Positions 54,100 to 61,401 of a stretch of 64,000 nt of DNA are shown here, piece by piece. This stretch comes from Corynebacterium glaucum (GTDB lineage Bacteria; Actinomycetota; Actinomycetes; Mycobacteriales; Mycobacteriaceae). Each line of letters starts with the position of its first letter. Position 1 is the stretch's first letter. Below the pieces are notes generated by a model that was not told the DNA's origin, made no database searches, and was given only the letters and a program-made list of their open reading frames with translations. The stretch lies in NCBI RefSeq assembly GCF_002287505.1, contig NZ_CP019688.1, positions 1,848,674 to 1,912,673 of the forward strand, written 5' to 3'. Made by a program: the position numbers and the translations under genes.

Positions 54100-56031
54100 C
54101 TAACGCACGTCGGGCGGTGTAGAACGCAGCGCGCGCTGGTTCAGTTCGCGGCGGGCTTGTTCCAACGCGAGCAGATCGGAGAAGAGCGCGTTGTACGCCT
54201 GCTCGTCGTCGGACGGGCGCATGCGCTGCAGCCGCGCCTTCAGCTGGGCGATCTGGTCACCCACGCGGGTCTCCTGCAGCCGAGACAGCACAGAGTCCAC
54301 GTAGATCTCGATGTTGTCCGCGTGGATCGGCTCGACGGCGAGCTCGGAGACGAATTTGCGCCCAGCCAGGTCACGCATTTCACCGGCCACCCGGGCGGTG
54401 TAGTTCGGGCTCACCCCACCGTCGGCGCCAACGCCCTGCTGCGCCCCGCCCGCATCAGCCATCGCCTGGCGCACCTGCCGGTAGGCGTCGTTCGTGAACG
54501 CGTCTGGGTTGATTCCGTCGAAGTAGGTCCCAGCAATTCCCGGGTACTGCAGTGCAACCTTCAGCGCTTCGCGTTGCGGCCACAGAACGGGATCGCGCGG
54601 GTTCGGAGCCGCCAGGGCGGGGGCAGCGGAAGATGCAGCGGTTGGGGTTGGGCTGGGCGTTTGACGGGGCGTCGATAAGCGAGGGCCCTTCTTTGGCTTC
54701 TTCGATTCCTCCCTGACCTGCTGAACCACCTCATCCGGGTTGGGCCAACCCACCCAACCCGCGAGCCGGCGCGCGTACTCGGTGCGCAGGACCGGATCGT
54801 TGATCTCAGCGACAATCGGCACAGTGCGGCGCAGCGCCTGCAGCCGACCCTCGGCAGAATCAAGGGAGAAGTTGGTCAAGGTCGACTCGAGCACAAACTC
54901 GACCATGGGGATTCGCTTTGCGACGAGCTCTCGAACCGCAGAATCTCCCTTGGCCAGGCGCAGATCGCAGGGGTCCATCCCCTCGGGCGCGATCGCCACA
55001 AAGCTCTGACCAGTGAATTCCTGATCACCTTCGAACGCGCGCATCGCAGCCTTCTGGCCGGCCTCGTCGCCGTCGAAGGTGTAGATGAGCTCGCCGCGGA
55101 AGTAGTTGTCATCCAACATGAGGCGGCGGATGGTTTGCAGGTGGTCGTTGCCAAAGGCGGTGCCACATGAGGCGACCGCGGTTTTCACGCCGGCGGCGTG
55201 CATGGCCATGACGTCGGTGTAGCCCTCGACGATGACGGCCTGGTGGCCCTCAGCGATGTGCTTCTTCGCGAGATCGAGTCCGAAGAGCACCTTGGACTTG
55301 TGATATAGCAGCGTGTCCTGGGTGTTCATGTATTTGCCCATTGGGTCATCGTCGAAGAGCTTGCGGGCGCCGAAGCCGATGACGTTGCCGGCCGCGTCCT
55401 TGATGGGCCAGATGAGGCGGCGACGGAACTTGTCGATCGGCCCGCGCTTGCCCATGCTGCTTAAGCCTGCTTGCTGGAGTTCCTCGGCCTGGAACCCCTT
55501 GCGCAGGAGGTGCTTGGTCAGGGTGTCCCAGCCGTCCGGGGCGTAGCCGCACTCGAAGTGGTAGATGTGGTCGCGGCTGAATCCCCGGTCCAGGAGGAAC
55601 TGGCGCGCGGTCTGGGCTTCCTTGGTTTCCAGCTGCTCGCGGTAGAACGCGTGCGCGGCCTGGTTCGCGGCAAGCAGGCGCTGGCGGGTGCCCGGTTTGA
55701 CGTCGCGCGCGCCCGTGGTACCACCCTGGTAGTTGATGCGGTAGCCGATGTGGTCCGCCACCGCCTCCACTGCCTCCGGGAAGGTCAGCTGCTCCATCTC
55801 CATGAGGAAGGTGAAGACGTCGCCGCCCTTGCCGGTGGAGAAACAGTGGAAGTAGCCGCGTGCGGGGCGCACGTGGAATGACGGGGTCTTTTCGTCCTTG
55901 AACGGGGACAGACCCTTCATAGAATCGTGGCCTGCGGGTTTGAGCTGCACGTACTCGCCGACGATCTCCTCGATCGGCGCGCGCTCGCGGATAGCTTCGA
56001 TATCACTATCCGGTATTCTCCCCTTGGCCAT
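54100..56031 (-). CDS. dnaG: DNA primase
   Basis: 643 residues from ATG 56031 (MSRM start at 56040 possible; no Shine-Dalgarno sequence). N-terminal zinc-finger region, TOPRIM catalytic domain (AVIVEGYTDVMAMHAAG, YTFDGDEAGQKAAMRAF), then a Pro/Ala linker near 455-485 that carries one copy of the dispersed motif, and a helicase-binding C-terminus. The zinc ligands are mostly replaced: Ser42, Lys45, Cys63, Thr66 stand where Cys, His, Cys, Cys are normal. It makes RNA primers for replication. Confidence 0.95.
   Translation of the reverse strand: MAKGRIPDSDIEAIRERAPIEEIVGEYVQLKPAGHDSMKGLSPFKDEKTPSFHVRPARGYFHCFSTGKGGDVFTFLMEMEQLTFPEAVEAVADHIGYRINYQGGTTGARDVKPGTRQRLLAANQAAHAFYREQLETKEAQTARQFLLDRGFSRDHIYHFECGYAPDGWDTLTKHLLRKGFQAEELQQAGLSSMGKRGPIDKFRRRLIWPIKDAAGNVIGFGARKLFDDDPMGKYMNTQDTLLYHKSKVLFGLDLAKKHIAEGHQAVIVEGYTDVMAMHAAGVKTAVASCGTAFGNDHLQTIRRLMLDDNYFRGELIYTFDGDEAGQKAAMRAFEGDQEFTGQSFVAIAPEGMDPCDLRLAKGDSAVRELVAKRIPMVEFVLESTLTNFSLDSAEGRLQALRRTVPIVAEINDPVLRTEYARRLAGWVGWPNPDEVVQQVREESKKPKKGPRLSTPRQTPSPTPTAASSAAPALAAPNPRDPVLWPQREALKVALQYPGIAGTYFDGINPDAFTNDAYRQVRQAMADAGGAQQGVGADGGVSPNYTARVAGEMRDLAGRKFVSELAVEPIHADNIEIYVDSVLSRLQETRVGDQIAQLKARLQRMRPSDDEQAYNALFSDLLALEQARRELNQRALRSTPPDVR
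54671..54680 (+). repeat. Dispersed motif core GTCGATAAGC, copy 6
   Basis: In the dnaG linker; here the sense frame reads RLSTPR, a different frame from the other coding copies. GGGGC before, GA after. Confidence 0.85.
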
Positions 56032-56059
56032 GCGTGACATCGTACAAGTGTGTGGAACA

Positions 56060-56614
56060 ATGCTCGATGTGAAGTTGCGCCTTAGAGGGTTCGCCCTGTG
56101 CCTGCCCATCGGCGGGCTCGTCTGCGGACTGCTCAGTGGGTGCGCTGCGGCGCCGGAGGCTGGGCCGGGGCCCAAGTCGGAACCGGAGACGACTTCAGTT
56201 ACGTCGGTATCGTCTGAGACTTCAGCTTCGACAGCGAAGGCTCCTGCGACGCAAGCGTCGGGGACTGGGCCTTCGGGACTCGAATTGTGCGAGGAGCTCC
56301 CCGACGAGGTGTGGGACACCGTTGCTCTTGTCGACCAAGGCGGACCATTCCCCTACCCGGACAACGATGATTCGCGCTTCGGCAACTACGAGCGAGTGCT
56401 GCCCGATGAGAAGCTGGGCTACTACCGCGAGTACACGGTGGAAACTCCGGGCGTGCGCCACCGCGGCGCGCGGCGAGTCGTCACCGGCGGCGGTGCGGAC
56501 GGAGATGTGGACTCGTGGTTCTACACCGCAGATCATTACGACTCGTTCTGCGAGATCAGCGAATCGCAGTTAGATGAGAAGCTCGATGAGGCGAAGGAGG
56601 CGGCAGGTGTATAG
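56060..56614 (+). CDS. Surface-anchored guanyl-specific ribonuclease, RNase Sa family
   Basis: 184 residues from ATG 56060. Signal peptide with lipobox LLSGC (Cys28), then a Ser/Thr/Glu-rich spacer (about 29-72) and a microbial-RNase domain (about 73-165). All key residues align with RNase Sa: Glu111 (E41), catalytic Glu124 (E54), Arg135 (R65), Arg139 (R69), His159 (H85), and the disulfide Cys77-Cys164 (C7-C96). GGPFPY and TPG..RRGARR-type segments are conserved. It cleaves RNA after guanine. It is divergent from dnaG and overlaps the barstar gene by 8 bp. Confidence 0.9.
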   Translation: MLDVKLRLRGFALCLPIGGLVCGLLSGCAAAPEAGPGPKSEPETTSVTSVSSETSASTAKAPATQASGTGPSGLELCEELPDEVWDTVALVDQGGPFPYPDNDDSRFGNYERVLPDEKLGYYREYTVETPGVRHRGARRVVTGGGADGDVDSWFYTADHYDSFCEISESQLDEKLDEAKEAAGV

Positions 56615-56870
56615 GACATCGCATGGACGCGGACGCAACCCGGTCTTGCTCACCGCCCCCGTAGAGAGCGTGGCCGACCTCGCGACGGGCATCTCGTACG
56701 CGGTGTTCGGCCCCGAGCGTCCTGCCCCACACAACTTGGACGGTCTCGCTGACCTGCTCCGCGAGGCAAGGGTGACTCGAGTCATCGCCTCCGACTGGCA
56801 GCTGCCCGCCGCCGACACTATGCGGGTACTCCAGGTCTTCAGCGACAACGACGTCGCACTTGTGCGCTAG
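56607..56870 (+). CDS. Barstar-family ribonuclease inhibitor
   Basis: 87 residues from GTG 56607, with AAGGAGG 7 bp upstream inside the RNase gene. Core features FGPERPAPHNLDGLADLLRE and ASDWQLPAADTMRVLQVF match the barstar fold (inhibitory helix with NLDGLxD). No signal peptide, so it acts in the cytoplasm, protecting against any RNase that fails to leave the cell. The coupled order RNase then inhibitor fits an immunity gene. Confidence 0.82.
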   Translation: MYRTSHGRGRNPVLLTAPVESVADLATGISYAVFGPERPAPHNLDGLADLLREARVTRVIASDWQLPAADTMRVLQVFSDNDVALVR

Positions 56871-56945
56871 CGCTTCCCAAAACCCGTCAGTCCGCGCGGC
56901 GGACAACCGTGAATCGGTGGTTAAGGCCGAGGCGTTGGGCGGGCC

Positions 56946-56955
56946 GTCGATAAGC
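56946..56955 (+). repeat. Dispersed motif core GTCGATAAGC, copy 7
   Basis: Intergenic, upstream of the cstA promoter. Full consensus GGGCCGTCGATAAGCGA at 56941-56957. Confidence 0.9.
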
Positions 56956-56982
56956 GAGAGTGCCCCCGAGCTGGCACCTTGA

Positions 56983-56998
56983 TGTGAGTTCTGTCATA
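56983..56998. promoter_or_regulatory. CRP/GlxR-like site upstream of cstA
   Basis: TGTGAGTTCTGTCATA matches TGTGA-N6-TCACA at TGTGA and TCA. It overlaps a CATAAT box (56995-57000) 40 bp before the cstA start, consistent with carbon-status control. Confidence 0.35.
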
Positions 56999-57039
56999 AT
57001 CTCCTGCGATGTGAACTGGCCCACCGTAAGGAGCGAACC

Positions 57040-58827
57040 GTGAACTCCGTGATCCTTGTTTTGATTGGCCTAGCGATGATGGCGCTGGGCTTTCTTCTGT
57101 ACTCCAAGTTCCTGGGGTCGAAGGTGTACCAACTGTCGGAGTCGTACAAGACGCCGGCGCACACCATGGAAGACGGTGTGGACTTCGTTCCCACGAACAA
57201 GTACGTGCTGTGGGGCCACCACTTCACCTCTGTGGCGGGCGCGGCGCCGATCGTCGGCCCGGCGGTGGCTGTGATCTGGGGCTGGTTCCCGGCGTTTTTG
57301 TGGGTGACCCTGGGCACGGTGTTCTTCGCGGGTATGCATGACTTGGGTGCCCTGTGGGCCTCGCAGCGCCACAAGGGGCAGTCGATTGGCACCCTGTCCG
57401 GCCGCTACATCGGCGCGCGCGGGCGCAACCTGTTCCTGGTGGTCATCTTCCTGCTGCTGCTGATGGTCAACGCGGCGTTCGCGGTCGTGATTTCCAACCT
57501 GCTCATTTCCACCCCGACCTCGGTAATCCCGACCTGGGGCGCGATCCTTGTGGCCATCCTGGTGGGCCAGGCAATCTACCGCCTGAACTGGAACTTGCCG
57601 CTGGTGTCGATCGTGGGTGTGGTGGCACTGTACAGCCTCATCGTGCTAGGCGACCAGTACCCGATCGCGCTGCCCGAAGAGATGTTGGGCATCCCGGCGC
57701 GCGGCTGGTGGATCATCATCCTGTTCGCTTACGCTTTCGTGGCGTCGCTGCTGCCGGTGTGGGTCCTGCTGCAGCCGCGCGACTACATTAACGGCCTGCA
57801 GCTGTTCATCGGTCTTGCGCTGCTCTACGGCTCTTTCTTCATCGTCCACCCGGACGTCGTTGCACCGGCGATGCGCGACAACGTGCCAGACGGCACCCCG
57901 GGTATCTTCCCCCTGCTGTTCGTGACAATCGCGTGTGGCGCAGTCTCCGGTTTCCACGGCATCGTGGCTTCCGGCACCTCTTCGAAGCAGCTGGATAAGG
58001 AAACCGACGCACGCTTCGTGGGTTACTTCGGTGCTGTCGGCGAGGGCCTGCTTGCGCTGGGCACGATCGTGGCCACCACCGCGGGCTTCAAGACGGTCGC
58101 GGACTGGGAAGAGGTCTACAAGGAGTGGAACGCCGGCGGCGTCGGCGCATTCGTGCAGGGCGGCGGCAACTTGATGAACGAGGGCTTGGGCTTGCCGACG
58201 TCCCTTTCGGCCACCGTCCTGGCCACCATGGCCGTGCTATTCGCGGCGACGACCATGGACTCCGGTGTGCGCCTGCAGCGCCTGGTGGTCGGTGAGGTCG
58301 CTGAGCTCATGGGCGTGAAGCTCTCCGCGCTCGCGACCACCACAATCGCGGTTGCCTTCGGCCTTGGCCTGACGTTCTCCACCGGCGTCGACGGCTCCGG
58401 CGGCATGCTGATCTGGCCGCTGTTCGGCACCACTAACCAGCTCATGGCGGGTCTGACAATGGCGATCCTGGTAGTCATTCTGACCCAGCTGCGCCGCCCG
58501 ACTTGGCCGGTGCTCCTCCCGCTGCTGTTTGTCACCGTGATGGCGATGTGGGCAGCGCTGATTCAGCTGGGCACGCTGTGGTCGAGCAAGAACTGGCTGC
58601 TGCTGGTCATCGACATCGCCATCATCATCTGCGCAATCTGGGTCATCGTTGAGGCGATCACCGCCATCCAGCGCGCCCGCCAGGCGCCGCAGGTGGTGTG
58701 GTCCGACAACGAGACGTGGCCGGGCGAGCACGAGGCTGAGCTGGCTGGTGCGGGCGCTGCGGGCCCCGGGGCTGGCACTGCTGGTGGCACCGGCACCGGG
58801 TCGACCCGCGTGGACCCGGGCGCGTAA
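57040..58827 (+). CDS. cstA: CstA-type carbon starvation / pyruvate transporter
   Basis: 595 residues from GTG 57040, preceded by AAGGAGCG. About sixteen membrane helices; family landmarks NKYVLWGHHFTSVAGAAPIVGPA, LLFVTIACGAVSGFHGIVASGT and LPLFGTTNQLMAGLTM-type segment. CstA/BtsT proteins import pyruvate or peptides during carbon limitation. The final 30 residues are Gly/Ala/Thr-rich and disordered. The next gene starts 3 bp after its stop. Confidence 0.93.
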   Translation: MNSVILVLIGLAMMALGFLLYSKFLGSKVYQLSESYKTPAHTMEDGVDFVPTNKYVLWGHHFTSVAGAAPIVGPAVAVIWGWFPAFLWVTLGTVFFAGMHDLGALWASQRHKGQSIGTLSGRYIGARGRNLFLVVIFLLLLMVNAAFAVVISNLLISTPTSVIPTWGAILVAILVGQAIYRLNWNLPLVSIVGVVALYSLIVLGDQYPIALPEEMLGIPARGWWIIILFAYAFVASLLPVWVLLQPRDYINGLQLFIGLALLYGSFFIVHPDVVAPAMRDNVPDGTPGIFPLLFVTIACGAVSGFHGIVASGTSSKQLDKETDARFVGYFGAVGEGLLALGTIVATTAGFKTVADWEEVYKEWNAGGVGAFVQGGGNLMNEGLGLPTSLSATVLATMAVLFAATTMDSGVRLQRLVVGEVAELMGVKLSALATTTIAVAFGLGLTFSTGVDGSGGMLIWPLFGTTNQLMAGLTMAILVVILTQLRRPTWPVLLPLLFVTVMAMWAALIQLGTLWSSKNWLLLVIDIAIIICAIWVIVEAITAIQRARQAPQVVWSDNETWPGEHEAELAGAGAAGPGAGTAGGTGTGSTRVDPGA

Positions 58828-58829
58828 CC

Positions 58830-59087
58830 GTGCGCGACTTCCTCAAGTCCTTCCGCGCGGGGCTCAACGAGTACTACCAAGCCCCATACCGCGCGGCGTT
58901 CAAGCGGGCATCGCGCGAGGAAGACGACTTATTCCACCTGCTCGTCGCTTCAGAGATGCTGGGCATCCCGAACCCGGTGAGCTTCTACACGCTTGAGCTC
59001 ATGCCGCTGCTTTACGAGGATTTCCACGCCTGGCACACCCGCATGGGCTTGGAGCGCTCACCGTTGGACGGGATCTCATGCTGCTAG
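58830..59087 (+). CDS. cory-CC-star type protein
   Basis: 85 residues from GTG 58830, ending in SCC at the C-terminus, the hallmark of this family. Mostly helical (LKSFRAGLNEYYQAPYRAAF). Position between cstA and the ArsA-like gene, with a 10-bp overlap with the latter, and the terminal Cys pair suggest a metal- or metalloid-binding partner of the ATPase. This is inference. Confidence 0.8.
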   Translation: MRDFLKSFRAGLNEYYQAPYRAAFKRASREEDDLFHLLVASEMLGIPNPVSFYTLELMPLLYEDFHAWHTRMGLERSPLDGISCC

Positions 59088-60067
59088 CCATCGCACCCGT
59101 GATGTTCTTCGGCGGCAAAGGCGGAGTGGGCAAAACCACGGTGTCCGCGGCCACCGCAGTGCGGCTGACTCACGACGGCGCGCGCGTCCTGCTTGTCTCC
59201 ACAGACCCCGCACACAACCTGGGCCACATTTGGTCGGCAAAGCTGTCGGACACACCCACCCAGCTCGAGCCTGGCCTCGATGTCATGGAGCTCGACCCGG
59301 CGGCGACCACGGACCGTCACCTGCGCCAAGTCGGCCAGACCATGCGCGCGATGATGCCGGAGCGGATGCACCGCGAGGTGGACAAGCACCTCGAGCTGTC
59401 CCGCAACTCTCCCGGCATGCACGAGGCGGCCATGCTCGAGCGCATCGCAGAGGTCGTCGACGCCGGCGTCGGCGCAGAGTCGAGCGCCACCTACGACCAC
59501 ATCATCTTCGACACCGCCCCCTCCGGCCACACTTCCCGCCTGCTCGCGATGCCCGAACTCATGTCCGCCTACACCGACGGGCTGCTCGAGCGCCGCGCCG
59601 CCTCCGACAAGTTCTCCCGCGCCGCGCGCGGCCTGGGCGGTGGTAGCAGGGGCGGAGGCGCCAACATCGTCGACGGCCGCGAAGACCCCGTTGAGCGCCG
59701 CAACCAGCAGATCCGCTCGGTCCTCTACAAGCGCCGCCGCAAGTTCGAAGTGCTCCGCAGCGTGCTCACCGACCCCGCCGCCTGCGCGTTCCACATCGTG
59801 CTCACCGCCGAGCGCCTGCCAGTCATGGAATCCGCGGAACTCTACCGCGACATCACCGGCAGCGGCATCCGCGTCGGCAGCCTCGTGATCAACCGCCGCA
59901 GCCCCGACGACGGCGGCGAGTTCACCGCCGCGCGCCGCAAGGTCGAGCAAGAAGCACTGTCGCTTCTCGACGCCCTGCTACCCGCAGTCCCCACCCGCGA
60001 ACTGCCGTGGCTCCCGGGCGAGATCGGCACGCGCGCAGCCCTCGGCGAGATCGCAGCCCTGCTCTAG
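59078..60067 (+). CDS. ArsA/Get3-family ATPase
   Basis: 329 residues. Deviant Walker A GGKGGVGKT (12-20), switch I STDPAHNLG, switch II IIFDTAPSGHTSRLLAMPEL. Length and a single ATPase domain fit Get3/ArsA monomers. No metalloid-binding Cys triad is evident in this protein, but the coupled small protein ends in Cys-Cys. It may handle membrane protein insertion, metal ions, or oxyanion transport. Its partner is the preceding gene. Confidence 0.88.
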   Translation: MLLAIAPVMFFGGKGGVGKTTVSAATAVRLTHDGARVLLVSTDPAHNLGHIWSAKLSDTPTQLEPGLDVMELDPAATTDRHLRQVGQTMRAMMPERMHREVDKHLELSRNSPGMHEAAMLERIAEVVDAGVGAESSATYDHIIFDTAPSGHTSRLLAMPELMSAYTDGLLERRAASDKFSRAARGLGGGSRGGGANIVDGREDPVERRNQQIRSVLYKRRRKFEVLRSVLTDPAACAFHIVLTAERLPVMESAELYRDITGSGIRVGSLVINRRSPDDGGEFTAARRKVEQEALSLLDALLPAVPTRELPWLPGEIGTRAALGEIAALL

Positions 60068-60080
60068 CCGCCGGCTGCCG

Positions 60081-61343
60081 CTACCCCATGAAGCTCGTCA
60101 GCGCCGCGGCCTTCTTCGCCTGGCGCTCAAGCCGCGACTCAGTCATCGACGCAATCTGGTCCACAATCACGCGCTCGCGTTCGCGCGACGTGTTCGCGGT
60201 CAGCCACCACTGCTGATAAATCGTGTCCAGCGATCCGGGCGCACCGGCGGACAGGTAGTCGTACACGCGAAAAATCCGCTCGCGCTGGCGGTCCTGCCGC
60301 GCCGTGTGCGCCGGCAAATCCATGACATACAGCACAGCGATCGTCTTCAGCAGCCGTACCTCGGCCTCAATGTCCGCAGGAATCACCAGATCGCCGTGCA
60401 TCCGCCCAAGCCGCTGCCCCGCATGCGCACGCAGCGTCGCGCCGGTCACGGCACCGATATATCGCCCCACCAGCTCGGAAGTCAGGGCCTTCAGCTCGAC
60501 CCAGCCATTCAGGGAGTAGTTAAAGTCGGCAGCTTTGCTTATCGACGGCAACGTTTGCAGCCGATACGACGCATCGATGAGCGCCTCCGGCGTGCCTCCA
60601 AAAGCGGCGGCCCCCTTTTCCGCCAGTGCCGCAAGCTCAACGAAATCCCACAGCACACGCAGTGTGATGCGCCCGGAAATAATGCCGTCCTCAACATCGT
60701 GCACGGAGTAGGCGATGTCGTCGGCGAAGTCCATCACCTGCGCCTCGATCGGCGGACGGGCGTCGGTGTGGCCTTCGCGGATCCAGGCGAGCAGCTCCGC
60801 ATCCTCGTCGTAGGCCGAGTACTTCTTGTTGCTGGTGCCGTCCGCGTTGGTGTGGGTGCGCGGGTATTTGCAGGCAGCGTCGAGTGCGGCGCGGGTGAGG
60901 TTGAGGCCGTAGGAGGTGTCGTCGTCAAGCACTTTTGGCTCGAGACGAGTAAGGATGCGCAAGGTTTGCGCATTGCCTTCGAACCCACAATCCGCGACTT
61001 GGTCGAGGGCGCGCTCGCCGTTGTGGCCGTACGGCGGGTGGCCGATGTCGTGGGAGAGGCCGGCGAGCTCGCAGAGGTCCGCGTCAAGGCCAAGTCCCTC
61101 GCCGATGCTGCGCGAGATCTGCGCGACCTCGAGCGAGTGGGTGAGACGGGTGCGCGGGGTGTCGCCGTCGTGGGGGCCGACGACCTGGGTTTTGTCCGCG
61201 AGACGACGGAGCGCGGCGGAGTGCAGTACGCGGGCGCGATCGCGGCTGAACGCGCCGCGGGTGTCCGACTCGGGCGCGATCTGGGATTGCTTTGGGCCCT
61301 CGGCGATGCGGCGCTCGATGTCGGCGGCGGAATAGCTGTACAC
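60081..61343 (-). CDS. dgt: dGTP triphosphohydrolase
   Basis: 420 residues from GTG 61343. HD-domain metal site: His69 (RLTHSLEVAQ), His98-Asp99 (LSHDIGHPPYGHNGE) and a later Asp in VMDFADDIAYSVHDVEDG. Hydrolyses dGTP to deoxyguanosine and triphosphate. Close to dnaG, as in many actinobacteria, but here with four accessory genes between. Confidence 0.95.
   Translation of the reverse strand: MYSYSAADIERRIAEGPKQSQIAPESDTRGAFSRDRARVLHSAALRRLADKTQVVGPHDGDTPRTRLTHSLEVAQISRSIGEGLGLDADLCELAGLSHDIGHPPYGHNGERALDQVADCGFEGNAQTLRILTRLEPKVLDDDTSYGLNLTRAALDAACKYPRTHTNADGTSNKKYSAYDEDAELLAWIREGHTDARPPIEAQVMDFADDIAYSVHDVEDGIISGRITLRVLWDFVELAALAEKGAAAFGGTPEALIDASYRLQTLPSISKAADFNYSLNGWVELKALTSELVGRYIGAVTGATLRAHAGQRLGRMHGDLVIPADIEAEVRLLKTIAVLYVMDLPAHTARQDRQRERIFRVYDYLSAGAPGSLDTIYQQWWLTANTSRERERVIVDQIASMTESRLERQAKKAAALTSFMG
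60537..60546 (-). repeat. Dispersed motif core GTCGATAAGC, copy 8
   Basis: Inside the dgt gene (sense LPSISK), a third reading frame. Confidence 0.8.
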
Positions 61344-61401
61344 AATCTTCCAGGGTAAAGGGTGGCGCAGTTGTGGCGCGGATACGACTACCCTATCGGG
61401 T

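Noticed and set aside
56032-56319. N-terminal extension of DnaG upstream of 56031
   Set aside because: It is the mirror of the RNase gene spacer (Ser/Pro/Thr-rich) and not part of known primases.
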